A stretch of DNA of 64,000 nt from Arthrobacter zhaoxinii. Its GTDB lineage: Bacteria > Actinomycetota > Actinomycetes > Actinomycetales > Micrococcaceae. Position numbers and translations under genes: made by a program. This document shows positions 30,135-39,036 of this stretch, piece after piece. Positions within the stretch are counted from its first letter, which is position 1, and each line of letters begins with the position of its first letter. Under the pieces are notes generated by a model, which saw only the letters and a list, made by a program, of their open reading frames with translations, had not been told where the DNA came from and did no database searches. The DNA is taken from assembly GCF_025244925.1 (NCBI RefSeq), contig NZ_CP104275.1:1-64000 (forward strand), read 5' to 3'.

Positions 30135-31861
30135 CGCTCCCCCAGCCGCGGCCGCAGGCGGGATTCCTCCAAATCCAGCAGGCGCTGTGCCTCCGCAAGG
30201 GTCCGCGAAGCAAAACGTCCCTCCCGGCGGGCCAGGAGCAACTGGTCCCGTTCGGCCTCGACGACGGCGCGGCGCAGCGCCCGGTACTGGAGCTGCGGCG
30301 TCGGCTCCTCGTTGGCCCCGAGCGCCCGCACCCGCTCCCAGGCGAGCTCGCTGCGCAGGAAGGTGCTCTGCCGCACCCTTTCCACGACATCCGGGTCCAC
30401 CTCCTGAGCCACGTCCAGGCATTCTTTGGGCTGCTCCAGGACCGTGAGTCCGGCACCGCTGAGCTCGTCGAGCAGCCTGGCCAGCTCGCGCTGGTCCGTG
30501 GCCACATCCCTGCCCTGGACGCCCAGGACGCGGATCAGCCACGGGAGGGTGAGGCCCTGCAGCAGCAGGGTTGCCACGGCGACGGTGAAGGCGATCAGTA
30601 CCAGCTGCTCGTGATACGGGGTCTGCTCCGGCAGGGACTGGGCCGCGGCCAGGGTCACCACGCCGCGCATGCCGGACCAGGAAATCACCATGCCGCCGCG
30701 CCAGCCCAGACCTTCGCGGTTCAGCTGTTCGACGTCGGCCCGGCGCCGCAGGTAGAGCAGCTCGGCCCGCCGGTGCCGCCGGCGCTGCCGCTCATCCTTC
30801 AGCCCGCGCGCCTTGATCCGGTCCAGGCCGAGCCGGAACCGCTTGGTCCGCCGGGCCTGATGCCGGACCTTCAGCCGCAGCAGGTAGATCAGCGGCGTCA
30901 CCCACGCGAAGCGCAGCAGGATCAGCAGCATAGTGGTGGCAAGACCGATGAGCACTGCATCGAGGACAGGAAGAAGACTGGTGTCGACGTTCTCCACCAG
31001 ATGGCGCAATTCCAGCCCCATCAGCAGGAACACGCCGTTTTCCAGCAGGAACTGGATGGTCCGCCAGTTGATGCTGTCATTGATCCGGGCCTGCGCCGTG
31101 AACGCGGACGCGCTTCGGTGCCCGGTGTACAGCCCTGCAACCACCACGGCGAGCACACCGGATGCCCCGGCTTCCTCCGCCGGAATGAAGGCAAGGAACG
31201 GGACCACGAAGGAGATTGCGGTGTCCAGCACCGGATCGGAGAGTTTTGACCGGACGAAGACGGTGGCCGCGCCTACCAGCAGGCCAACGAGAACGGCAAC
31301 GACGACGGCGAAACCGAAGTCGCCGATGCCGGCCCAGATGCTGGACAAGCCGCCGGCAGAAGCTGCGACGGCGGAGCGCAGCAGCACCAGGGCGGTGGCA
31401 TCGTTGACCAGGCCTTCGCCTTCGAGCACCGTGACCAGGCGCGGAGGCAGGCCCAGCTTCTTTCCGATTGAGGTGGCCGCAACGGCGTCGGGCGGGCTGA
31501 CGACGGCGCCCAGGGCCACCGCGGCGGCGAAGTTCAGGTCCGGCAGCAGCAGGTAGAGAAGCAGGCCCGTGGAGAAGGCGGAGAAAAGCACGAGGAAGAC
31601 GGAGAGCGAGGAGATCGCGCCGATGTTCCGTCGGAAGTCCACCACGGGGACATTCACCGCCGCGGCGTAGAGCAGCGGGGGCAGCACACCCATCAGGATC
31701 CACTCGTGCGGAACCGAGAACTCAGGGACGCCCGGCGTGTAGGACAACGCCAGGCCCACCACCACCAGGATCAGTGGTGCAGCTATCCCAAGACGCCTGG
31801 AGAAGGCAGCTACGGTGACAATGACGGCAACGCCCGCCACGGAAACAAGACCCAATTCCAC
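30131..31861 (-). CDS. Na+/H+ antiporter, CPA1 family
   Basis: The 576-residue membrane protein has about twelve helices in residues 1-420 and a soluble C-terminal region with Arg-rich helices. CPA1 hallmarks are present: the ion-binding segment around ALGAVVSPPDAVAATSI, EGEGLVNDATALVLL and the later SWSGMRGVVTLAAA. It exchanges cytoplasmic Na+ (or K+) for protons and supports pH and salt tolerance. The start is GTG at 31861. It lies 49 bp downstream of the DUF457 hydrolase gene on the same strand, so they may be co-transcribed. Confidence 0.9.
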   Translation of the reverse strand: MELGLVSVAGVAVIVTVAAFSRRLGIAAPLILVVVGLALSYTPGVPEFSVPHEWILMGVLPPLLYAAAVNVPVVDFRRNIGAISSLSVFLVLFSAFSTGLLLYLLLPDLNFAAAVALGAVVSPPDAVAATSIGKKLGLPPRLVTVLEGEGLVNDATALVLLRSAVAASAGGLSSIWAGIGDFGFAVVVAVLVGLLVGAATVFVRSKLSDPVLDTAISFVVPFLAFIPAEEAGASGVLAVVVAGLYTGHRSASAFTAQARINDSINWRTIQFLLENGVFLLMGLELRHLVENVDTSLLPVLDAVLIGLATTMLLILLRFAWVTPLIYLLRLKVRHQARRTKRFRLGLDRIKARGLKDERQRRRHRRAELLYLRRRADVEQLNREGLGWRGGMVISWSGMRGVVTLAAAQSLPEQTPYHEQLVLIAFTVAVATLLLQGLTLPWLIRVLGVQGRDVATDQRELARLLDELSGAGLTVLEQPKECLDVAQEVDPDVVERVRQSTFLRSELAWERVRALGANEEPTPQLQYRALRRAVVEAERDQLLLARREGRFASRTLAEAQRLLDLEESRLRPRLGER

Positions 31862-31910
31862 ATATCAACATTAGCCCCGCTGCGGTGGCGGTCGCTGGCG
31901 GAGGGTCGGG

Positions 31911-32687
31911 TCAGGAGTAGGGGGACCAGCCGGTCAGGGCGGTCATGCCGTCTATGGTGACACCGAAAATCGCGTAGATGGTCACCGGCACCATCAACGC
32001 CCACTCCCGCCAGGATCCGGCCGCGCCGATCAGCGGCAGAGAGAAGGCCCCGCTGCTCCGCCAGAGCTTGCTGACCACTGGAAAGCGGACGAGCGAACGC
32101 GGCCGTTTGATCCGAAGCGGCCACAGGATCATGACCCCTTGATGGGTGAGGAGGTCGCCGACAATATGGACCGCCACGCCCAGCCCTACCGCAACGGGCA
32201 GCCAGTCGTTGTTTTCCGGGGCATACACGGCAATGAACGCCGAGAAAGCCAGGGCAAGGAACCAGCTGCGGGCCGGACCGCCGGCTATCTTCAGCGCCTT
32301 GAAGGCGAATCCCATCAGCAGCACGGACAGGATCCCCGCCCCCAGCGCTACGGAGCCGAAGACGGGTACGTCGGTGGTGATCCTGCCCAGCGCCGTCGCC
32401 AGTGCCACGAACACGGCCAGGCCGAGCAGGGAATGCGTGCCTCGGCGGTGCCCGCCGCTGACGGTTTCCGTCATGCGGGCGAGGATTTTCGTGATCGGCG
32501 GAAGGGAATGCGCAATGGTGCCGCTGTGATGATCGAGGTCCGGCAGCAGCGCCGCTCCGGCCGTCAACAGGGCGCCGGTGACGACGCCGAGCGGCGTCAC
32601 CGGATACCAGCCGAAGGCGTGCGGAGCGGTGGATGCGACGGCTACCCAGGCCGCGGCGCCGCTAGCGGCATGGTGGCCACCCATCAT
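31911..32687 (-). CDS. Membrane-bound metal-dependent hydrolase, YdjM/DUF457 family
   Basis: The 258-residue protein has several membrane helices and conserved metal ligands: an early MMGGHHAASG, DLDHHSGTIAHSLPPI, HRRGTHSLLG, then HIVGDLLTHQGV. This His/Asp pattern is characteristic of the YdjM (LexA-regulated inner membrane) hydrolase family. The substrate is unknown; membrane lipid or phosphoester hydrolysis is plausible. ATG at 32687. Confidence 0.85.
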   Translation of the reverse strand: MMGGHHAASGAAAWVAVASTAPHAFGWYPVTPLGVVTGALLTAGAALLPDLDHHSGTIAHSLPPITKILARMTETVSGGHRRGTHSLLGLAVFVALATALGRITTDVPVFGSVALGAGILSVLLMGFAFKALKIAGGPARSWFLALAFSAFIAVYAPENNDWLPVAVGLGVAVHIVGDLLTHQGVMILWPLRIKRPRSLVRFPVVSKLWRSSGAFSLPLIGAAGSWREWALMVPVTIYAIFGVTIDGMTALTGWSPYS

Positions 32688-32800
32688 GGTTGAAAAGTCC
32701 TTCCAGAGGGCGGTGCAGGCGCCGAAGAGTTTAGTGCAGCTATCTATTTTTCCACGGTTTCCTGCAGCCGGCGTTCACTCCGGACCGGCGGCGTCAGCGG

Positions 32801-33319
32801 TCAGGCGGCGGCGAACCCCAGATGGTAGAGAATGGCGTCCACGATTTCGGTCGGGGTATTTGTAATCTCGATCTTGAGGCCTGCCTCATCCGCGGACAGC
32901 GGCTCCAGGGTGTTCAACTGCGAGGGGAGAAGCGACGGGGGCATGAAGTGTCCGCTGCGTGTTTTCATGCGTTCGGCAAGCAGTTCCCTGTCTCCGTCCA
33001 GATGTACGAAGGTGACCGCTCCCGGCGCCTGGGCAAGGACGTTTCGGTAAGTGCGTTTCAAGGCCGAACAGGTGACGATGGTGGAACGGCTGTTGGCTTC
33101 CTGTATGCCCATCCAGTCGCGGATGGCGTGGAGCCACGGCCACCGGTCGTCGTCATCGAGCGGGACGCCGGCGGACATCTTGGCGATGTTGGCTGCGGGA
33201 TGGAACTCGTCCGCTTCGGCAGCGATCCAGCCGAGGCGTTTGGAGAGCAGGTTGGCGACGGTGGTTTTGCCCGAGCCGGCAACGCCCATGATGACGAGGT
33301 GCTGTGCAGTGGGGGACAT
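32801..33319 (-). CDS. gntK: Gluconokinase
   Basis: The 172-residue P-loop kinase phosphorylates gluconate to 6-phosphogluconate for entry into the pentose phosphate or Entner-Doudoroff route. Walker A is GVAGSGKTT (12-20); conserved segments ADEFHP, MSAGVPLDDDDRWPWL and CSALKRTYR are typical of GntK. ATG at 33319 with GGAGATTG upstream. It is divergent from the FadR-type regulator at 33565, which likely controls it. No gluconate permease gene is next to it, so uptake must be encoded elsewhere. Confidence 0.94.
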   Translation of the reverse strand: MSPTAQHLVIMGVAGSGKTTVANLLSKRLGWIAAEADEFHPAANIAKMSAGVPLDDDDRWPWLHAIRDWMGIQEANSRSTIVTCSALKRTYRNVLAQAPGAVTFVHLDGDRELLAERMKTRSGHFMPPSLLPSQLNTLEPLSADEAGLKIEITNTPTEIVDAILYHLGFAAA

Positions 33320-33513
33320 TCAATCTCCTTGGGGACGCCATTGTCAGGGTGTGGACCGGCTTGCCGCTCGGTGGCATAAAGGTATCACCAACGCAGTGGG
33401 AATTCCCCGGACCAACGGCTTGGGCAAAGAACTGGACTGCAGAGGGCCAAGGGGCGGACGCTAGGCTGGAGCAGGTTCCTGGTAGGAGAACCGCTGACCA
33501 AATAGCCGCTTCT

Positions 33514-33537
33514 CTATATGCACTTTGGAGAATATAG
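33514..33537. promoter_or_regulatory. Inverted repeat before the FadR-type regulator gene
   Basis: CTATAT (33514-33519) and ATATAG (33532-33537) form 6-bp arms 12 bp apart, 27 bp before the regulator start. It is AT-rich against a GC-rich background and may be an operator or part of the promoter in the 245-bp divergent gap. The rest of the gap shows nothing definite. Confidence 0.35.
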
Positions 33538-33564
33538 CGCCTGAACCCCGGAAAGACGCGAATT

Positions 33565-34269
33565 ATGAGTGAATCCGCCGGCGCGCCGGCTGCGGTCCTG
33601 AATGCCCGGATCATCGAAACGCTGGGCCGGGACATTGCCTCTGGCGTGCTCGCACCGGGGGATCGGCTGACGCTCGAAGGGCTCCAGCAGGAGTTTGGTG
33701 TTTCCCGCACCGTGGTCCGCGACTGCATGCGGATCCTGGAGTCCATGAACCTGGTGTACTCCAAGCGACGGGTCGGCATAGTGGTGCAGAAACCCGAGGT
33801 GTGGAATGTGTTCGATCCACGCGTGATCAAATGGCGGCTTGCCGGACCCGGCCGGGCCGAACAATTCCGGACGCTGACCGAGCTGAGGGTGGGAGTGGAG
33901 CCGGTGGCGGCGGCTGCTGCCGCCCGGAACGCCGCGCCGGATGAACGCGCCCGGCTGGTGGAGCTGGCCGAAGCGCTCAGGAGGCTCGGGGAAGCAGGGG
34001 ACCTGGACGCGTTCCTGCAGACCGATGTCGAATTCCATACGTTGCTGCTGCGTGCCAGCGGCAACGACATGTTCGCTTCCCTGCAGGACGTGGTCGCCGA
34101 GGTGCTCGCCGGCCGCACCCATCAGGGACTGATGCCGCCGCATCCGACCGAGGAGGGTCTGCGGGGGCATCTGCTGGTGGCTGAAGCCGTTGCCGCGGGG
34201 GACGGTTCCGCTGCACTGGCTCATATGACCAATCTGCTGGAAGAGGTGCGGCAGGCCGTCGTCGGCTAG
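33565..34269 (+). CDS. GntR-family (FadR subfamily) transcriptional regulator, probable gluconate regulator
   Basis: The 234-residue protein has an N-terminal winged helix (about 10-75: LGRDIASGVLAPGDRLTLEGLQQEFGVSRTVVRD and so on) and a C-terminal all-helical FCD domain with metal-binding residues in DVEFH and later HLLVAEAV. FadR-type proteins bind small carboxylic acids and repress neighbouring catabolic genes. Divergent orientation with gntK points to gluconate or 6-phosphogluconate as effector; this is inferred. ATG at 33565. Confidence 0.9.
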   Translation: MSESAGAPAAVLNARIIETLGRDIASGVLAPGDRLTLEGLQQEFGVSRTVVRDCMRILESMNLVYSKRRVGIVVQKPEVWNVFDPRVIKWRLAGPGRAEQFRTLTELRVGVEPVAAAAAARNAAPDERARLVELAEALRRLGEAGDLDAFLQTDVEFHTLLLRASGNDMFASLQDVVAEVLAGRTHQGLMPPHPTEEGLRGHLLVAEAVAAGDGSAALAHMTNLLEEVRQAVVG

Positions 34270-34327
34270 CCAGCGCACCCCCGGGCACGGGCCCGGCCGC
34301 GCCTGGAAAACCCCCGTAGACAGCAAA

Positions 34328-34362
34328 TGCCGGCGTACCCCGCGGAACGGGGCACACCGGCA
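34328..34362. terminator. Possible terminator between convergent regulator and dps genes
   Basis: TGCCGG (34328-34333) and CCGGCA (34357-34362) enclose an inner CCCCG/CGGGG pairing with one internal mismatch. Location between convergent stops favours a terminator; the U-tract is absent. Confidence 0.4.
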
Positions 34363-34379
34363 AGGGAAGCTAAGCAGTC

Positions 34380-34877
34380 CTAGCGGGTCGGCTCCATGTT
34401 GCTGTCTTCGGGGGTGACCACCGAGGCGGTGGCGGAGATGTTCTCGGCGTCGACCATCCAGGCGTACTGCTCCAGCTTGGCAATGAAGCCGTGCAGGATA
34501 TCCGCGGTGGTCGGGTCTTCTTCGTCGACCTGATCATGGACGTCGCGCATCGTCTTGACGACGGCGTCGAGCATGGCGACCACGTGCGTTACGGTGTCGC
34601 GGGTGTCCACCAGGCCGGCGGGGAACGGGGGCAGGCTGGTGCCGTTGGCCACCGCGACGCTGCGGCCGTCCGGCACTGCGCGGAGCGCGCGCATGCGTTC
34701 GGCCAGTTCATCGGCGAAGATGCGTGCATCGTCAATGATCTCGTCAAGCTGCAGGTGCAGATCCCGGAAGTTCTTTCCCACCACGTTCCAGTGGGCCTGC
34801 TTGCCCTGCAGGTGCAGTTCGATCATGTCCACCAGGACGGCCTGCAGATTTGTGGCCAGCTCTTCAGATGCCTTCAT
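34380..34877 (-). CDS. dps: Dps-family ferritin-like DNA-protection protein
   Basis: The 165-residue protein forms a dodecameric shell that oxidises Fe(II) with peroxide and can coat DNA in stress. Ferroxidase ligands fit the Dps pattern: H29 (KQAHWNVVG), H41 (LHLQLDE), D56 and E60 (ADELAE). The ATG at 34877 is preceded by GGAGG; an in-frame TTG 4 codons upstream lies in the ribosome site and is rejected. Divergent from the SRPBCC gene across a 283-bp gap in which no clear operator was found. Confidence 0.94.
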   Translation of the reverse strand: MKASEELATNLQAVLVDMIELHLQGKQAHWNVVGKNFRDLHLQLDEIIDDARIFADELAERMRALRAVPDGRSVAVANGTSLPPFPAGLVDTRDTVTHVVAMLDAVVKTMRDVHDQVDEEDPTTADILHGFIAKLEQYAWMVDAENISATASVVTPEDSNMEPTR

Positions 34878-35160
34878 GTTTTCCTCCAATGTTGACGAAA
34901 AATGAGTACTGAATGCACCCTCCGAAGAGTCCGGTACTGCGTCCGGACACGGTCCGGATCCGGGGCTTCGGCGGATGGATTGTTCCCCAGCCTAACCCCG
35001 GGGCACTGCCCGTGCCAGAATGGCCCGGCTCCCGGGGAAGCTACTATAAGCAACCTTACTTCCAGTTGAAGTGCCTTGTCCTCCTGTGTACGGTGAGGAA
35101 ATCGGGGCTCGTGGGAACGGGCCCGGCCAGACGCAGGATTCGCACTACCGGAGGGACCAG

Positions 35161-35751
35161 ATGACCACCGTAGAAGAGTCAATCAACGTTTCAGTACCCG
35201 TCACCACTGCCTACAACCAGTGGACGCAGTTCGAGTCCTTCCCGCATTTCATGGGCGGCGTAGTCTCCATCACGCAGCTTTCGGACACCACCACCCACTG
35301 GGTGACGAAGGTGGCCGGAGTCGAGCGGGAGTTTGACACCGTAATTACCGAACAGCATCCGGATGAGCGGGTTGCCTGGAAGAGCACGGACGGAAAGTCC
35401 CATGCGGGCGTCGTGACGTTCCACCGTCTGGGCGATTCCGAGACCCGGGTGACTGTCCAGCTGGACTGGGATCCCGAAAACTTCCTCGAAAAGCTCGGTT
35501 CCGTGGTCGGTGCCGATGACCGTCAGGTGAAGTCGGATCTGGCACGCTTCAAGGAGTTTATTGAAAGCCGCGGTTCCGAGACGGGCTCGTGGCGGGGCAA
35601 CGTGGATGCCCCGGGCAACGCCGCAACCGGTGCATCCGGCACGGCTGCAACCGGGCCCACCTCGACCGACACGGAGCGGCTTGCCGCTCCTCCCGAGGCG
35701 GATCCGGCGATGGATGACCCGGAGTCGGGCGGCCCCCGGGCGGGCTTGTAG
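35161..35751 (+). CDS. SRPBCC family protein (polyketide cyclase/dehydrase-like)
   Basis: The 196-residue protein has a START-like fold (about residues 3-140) with the usual opening VEESINVSVPVTTAYNQWTQFESFPHFM and a central DERVAWKSTDG. A hydrophilic Thr/Ala/Gly/Pro-rich tail follows. Such proteins are frequent near stress genes in actinobacteria, but the ligand is unknown. The ATG at 35161 follows GGAGGGACC. Confidence 0.85.
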   Translation: MTTVEESINVSVPVTTAYNQWTQFESFPHFMGGVVSITQLSDTTTHWVTKVAGVEREFDTVITEQHPDERVAWKSTDGKSHAGVVTFHRLGDSETRVTVQLDWDPENFLEKLGSVVGADDRQVKSDLARFKEFIESRGSETGSWRGNVDAPGNAATGASGTAATGPTSTDTERLAAPPEADPAMDDPESGGPRAGL

Positions 35752-35764
35752 CTCCACCGGCTTT

Positions 35765-35813
35765 TTAACCACGAACTGCGGATGCCGCCAAGGCATCCGC
35801 AGTTCGTGGTTAA
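35765..35813. terminator. Long perfect hairpin between convergent genes (bidirectional terminator)
   Basis: A 22-bp arm (35765-35786, starting TTAACCACGAACTGC) pairs perfectly with 35792-35813 across the 5-nt loop GCCAA. TTTTT lies at the left foot (35762-35766), giving a U-tract for minus-strand transcripts. It separates the SRPBCC gene from the convergent oxidoreductase, 7 bp from the latter's stop. Confidence 0.85.
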
Positions 35814-35820
35814 GGGAGGC

Positions 35821-37305
35821 TCAGGCGGGATCGAGGTCCTTTACTGCCGGTCCTTCAAGCAGGGTTCCCGTGGCGCTGAAACGGGAGCCGTGCAGCGGGC
35901 AGTCCCAGGACTGCTCGGCGTCGTTCCAGTTCAGGACGCCTTTCAAATGCGGGCAGACGGCCGACGCCCGGCTGGTTTTGCCGGCCACCGTGCAGGTTCC
36001 CACCGGCTTCCCGTGCTCCCGCGAGACCACGCCCTGCCCCTCCGGCGGTGCCGCTTCGGCGCTGTTGGCCAGGCCGGCAGCCCAGCCGGTGAGCATCGAA
36101 AGCCCCACCTCGGCGTTGTCCTTCAGGGTGGACGCGGCATCCAGCGGGGCCACCCGCGGCTTATACAGTTCCCGGGCCCACGGATTCTCTCCGCCGAGAA
36201 TCTCCGCGCTCAGGGCCAGCGAAGCCGCAACGGCATTGGTCATGCCCCACTTGTTGTAGCCGGTGGCGGCGTAGATGTGGGCACCCATCAGCGGCAGCTG
36301 GCCTACGTACGGCAGGCTGCCTGCCGGCGAGTAGTCCTGGGCGGACCAGGCATAACTGGCAGCGCTTCCCACCGCGAAGTTCTCCACGGTCCAGTCCACC
36401 AGGTCATCCACCAGTTCCTGGGTGTGCTTCTTCCGTCCGACCGTGTGCCCGTTGCCGCCGGCCAGCAGGTAGGAGATGCCGTTGGACTCCGCGGTCCGCA
36501 GCGAGCGGGTGGGTGAGTCAACGGAGAGGTACATTCCCTGCGGCACCGCGCCGGTCACCGGCAGGGCGACGGCGTAGGAACGCTCCGGCTTCAGGACCGC
36601 GAAGTAGCCGCCGCGGTCCAGGATCGGGATGCCCGTGGCGAGCACCAGATGCCGGGCGCCCACCTCACCGTGGTTGGTAAGGACCTTGATGCCGTTGCCG
36701 TCCTCGTGGCGGGCACCGGTCACCCGCACCCCTTCGATGAGGCTGCCGCCGTGGGCACGGAAATCCTGGGCCAGGCCGGCGAGCACGGTCAACGGGTGGA
36801 TCTGGGCCTGGTCCCGAAGCCGCAGCGCGCCGGTGGTTTCAAATGGCAGCTCCGTATCCGTGGTGAACTCGACGTCGAGTCCGGCCGCGGAAGCCGCCTC
36901 CTGTTCCTTCCGCAGGCTCTTGAGCCCCTGCGCGGTCGTGGCGTAGGTGTAGGCATCCCGAAGCTCGTAGCCGATACCGTTCTCGTCGCAGAAGCGCAGC
37001 AGCCAGCTTTGCCCCTGGCGGTTGGCTTCGACATACTGGCGGGCGATTTCCGCATTGTGGTGCGACGTGATGCTGGACAGCTGCGTCCCCTGCAGCAGGG
37101 AGACCTTGGCGGTGGTGTTGCCGGTGGAGACGGCCCCCACCGTACGGGCTTCCAGGACGGCCACGCGCTGTCCGCTGCGGGCCAGCAGCGCCGCCGTGGT
37201 CAGACCGGTGAGACCGGCGCCGACCACCACGGTGTCGTAGGACGCCCCGGGGTCGAAGGGATCAGTGGATATAACGGGCGCGGTATCGAGCCATAGAGAT
37301 TTCAA
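35821..37305 (-). CDS. FAD-dependent oxidoreductase fused to a C-terminal Rieske domain
   Basis: The 494-residue protein joins a DAO-type FAD domain (GAGLTG at 29-34; later DYSPAGSLPYVG and YNKWGMTNA) to a Rieske [2Fe-2S] domain with ligands C451/H453 (CPHL) and C469/H472 (CPLHG). The architecture equals Bacillus YhfW; the physiological substrate is unknown. The TTG at 37305 is chosen because GGAAGGA lies 6 nt upstream and it follows the SDR stop by 1 nt; longer starts would run into the SDR gene. Second gene of the SDR-oxidoreductase operon. Confidence 0.88.
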   Translation of the reverse strand: MKSLWLDTAPVISTDPFDPGASYDTVVVGAGLTGLTTAALLARSGQRVAVLEARTVGAVSTGNTTAKVSLLQGTQLSSITSHHNAEIARQYVEANRQGQSWLLRFCDENGIGYELRDAYTYATTAQGLKSLRKEQEAASAAGLDVEFTTDTELPFETTGALRLRDQAQIHPLTVLAGLAQDFRAHGGSLIEGVRVTGARHEDGNGIKVLTNHGEVGARHLVLATGIPILDRGGYFAVLKPERSYAVALPVTGAVPQGMYLSVDSPTRSLRTAESNGISYLLAGGNGHTVGRKKHTQELVDDLVDWTVENFAVGSAASYAWSAQDYSPAGSLPYVGQLPLMGAHIYAATGYNKWGMTNAVAASLALSAEILGGENPWARELYKPRVAPLDAASTLKDNAEVGLSMLTGWAAGLANSAEAAPPEGQGVVSREHGKPVGTCTVAGKTSRASAVCPHLKGVLNWNDAEQSWDCPLHGSRFSATGTLLEGPAVKDLDPA

Positions 37306-37306
37306 G

Positions 37307-38104
37307 TTATCCTTCCCGCCAAACAGACGAAGTGATGTGGGAGCCGGCCTGCGGTCCCATCTGGAGCATGCCGCCGTCGACGGCCCAGGAGGCACCGGTG
37401 ACGTAGGACGACGCCGGTGAAGCCAGGAACGCAACGACGTCGGCGATTTCGGCGGCGTAGCCGGGCCGGCCGAGGGGAATCCCGGGACGGTCCTCCGCCC
37501 TCGGATCGGAATCCGTCTGACCGGTCATGGGCGTGGCGATTTCTCCGGGGGCCACCGCATTGGCGGTTATCCCGTAGCTTCCCAGCTCCAGCGCAATGGT
37601 CTTCATCAGCCCGCCCAGGCCGTGCTTGGACGCGGTGTACGCGGCGGCACCCACCCGGGGCTGATGTTCGTGGACGCTGGTGACTGCGATCAGCCGGCCG
37701 CCGTTGCCAGCCGCGACCATGCGCTGCGCGGCCCGCTGCAGGCAGACAAACGCGCCGCTGAGGTTGGTGTCCATCGTGTTCCGCCACGCGTCATAGGTCA
37801 GGTCCAGGAACTTCTGCCCGTCACCGGTCCCGGAGTTGTTGACGAACACGTCCAGACCGCCCAGCTCCTCCGCCAGGGAATCCACCACCGCCGCGCAGGC
37901 CGGCAGATCGGTGGTGTCCAGACGGGCGACGACGGCGGTACGGCCGTGCGAGCGGACCTCCGCCGCGGTGTCCTCGGCGCCCTGTTCGTCGGAATGCCAG
38001 GTGATGCCTACATCCATTCCGGCCTTCGCCAGCGCTACCGCTGTGGCACGGCCGATGCCGGAATCCGATCCGGTGACTATTGCCCTTCCAGGCGAAAACA
38101 CCAT
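37307..38104 (-). CDS. Short-chain dehydrogenase/reductase
   Basis: The 265-residue SDR has the NAD(P) motif TGSDSGIG near residue 12, NNSG, the catalytic serine in VTSVHEH and the YTASK motif. A classical SDR length and C-terminus (YVTGASWAVDGGM) support oxidoreductase activity on an alcohol or ketone. The ATG at 38104 is preceded by GAGGGGG. It is probably co-transcribed with the downstream FAD/Rieske protein, suggesting a shared redox pathway. Confidence 0.9.
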   Translation of the reverse strand: MVFSPGRAIVTGSDSGIGRATAVALAKAGMDVGITWHSDEQGAEDTAAEVRSHGRTAVVARLDTTDLPACAAVVDSLAEELGGLDVFVNNSGTGDGQKFLDLTYDAWRNTMDTNLSGAFVCLQRAAQRMVAAGNGGRLIAVTSVHEHQPRVGAAAYTASKHGLGGLMKTIALELGSYGITANAVAPGEIATPMTGQTDSDPRAEDRPGIPLGRPGYAAEIADVVAFLASPASSYVTGASWAVDGGMLQMGPQAGSHITSSVWREG

Positions 38105-38228
38105 TGGTACCCCCTCGTCGAAAGTCAGTATGCTTCCCACCTTGCCCCAATCGTGCAAGAGTTTAAAGTCCTGATCACCTAATCCTCCCGGCCCGGCCTT
38201 CCGGTGCTTGCGGAGCAGAGGAGTCATC

Positions 38229-38729
38229 ATGGCATACTCCAGTTACAGTTCAGGCGGCCTTACCTCCCGGCGGACCAATGCGCAGAAAGCAGCCATGGTT
38301 TTCGGGATTGTTTTCCTGCTGATCGGCGTCCTGGGGTTCATTCCCGGGGCCACCATCAATTACGGCCAGCTGTACTTCTCCGGTTACGCCTCCGAGGCCG
38401 CACTGCTGGGAATCTTCCAGGTGTCGATACTGCATAACGTTGTCCATATGCTGCTGGGATTCGCCGGGCTTGCCATGGCGAGAAAGCATTCCTCGGCCAG
38501 GCTCTACCTGCTGGGCGGGGGCATTCTCTATGCCCTGCTCTTCATCTACGGGCTGCTCATCCCGCTGGAATCAGACGCCAACTTCGTCCCGTTCAACACG
38601 GCGGACAACTGGCTGCACGCGGTCCTGGCCGTGGTTATGATCCTGCTGGGCGTTTTCCTTGGCCGGCAGAGCGAACCGAGCTCCTACCGGAGCAACCCGA
38701 ATCCCGGTGAAGGGTCAATTCCCAACTAG
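38229..38729 (+). CDS. DUF4383 membrane protein
   Basis: The 166-residue protein has a Ser/Tyr/Gly-rich N-terminus and four membrane helices (about 22-42, 60-85, 92-112, 130-150) with the family segments HNVVHMLLGFAGLAMA and NTADNWLHAVLAVVMI. DUF4383 proteins are common small actinobacterial membrane proteins without known function. The ATG at 38229 follows AGAGGAG by 5 nt. Confidence 0.85.
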   Translation: MAYSSYSSGGLTSRRTNAQKAAMVFGIVFLLIGVLGFIPGATINYGQLYFSGYASEAALLGIFQVSILHNVVHMLLGFAGLAMARKHSSARLYLLGGGILYALLFIYGLLIPLESDANFVPFNTADNWLHAVLAVVMILLGVFLGRQSEPSSYRSNPNPGEGSIPN

Positions 38730-38766
38730 GTTTCCGCGGGATGCCTGCCCCGGTTAGCGTGGAAGC

Positions 38767-39006
38767 ATGGACACACAGGAGATTCAGCACCGGATCCAGG
38801 AACTCGTCGAGAAGGAGCAGGCCCTGCGCGAGGTGGATCCCGCTGCAGAGCCGGAAAAACATGCCGCAGAGCTGCGCCGGATAGAGGAACAGATCGACCA
38901 GTACTGGGATCTGCTCCGCCAGAGGCGCGCCAAGGCCGACGCCGGGCAGGACCCGGACGAGGCGCAGGAGCGCCCCGTGGGCGAAGTCGAGGGCTACCGC
39001 CAGTAG
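38767..39006 (+). CDS. DUF2630 family protein
   Basis: A 79-residue, highly charged helical protein (IQHRIQELVEKEQALRE, LRRIEEQIDQYWDLLRQRRAK) ending in an acidic, disordered EVEGYRQ tail. Length and the DQYWDLLRQRRA segment match DUF2630. It is probably a coiled coil; function unknown. ATG at 38767, 37 bp after the DUF4383 gene on the same strand. Confidence 0.82.
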   Translation: MDTQEIQHRIQELVEKEQALREVDPAAEPEKHAAELRRIEEQIDQYWDLLRQRRAKADAGQDPDEAQERPVGEVEGYRQ

Positions 39007-39036
39007 GGTTCCGGCCCCGCATTGACCGCCCGTCCG

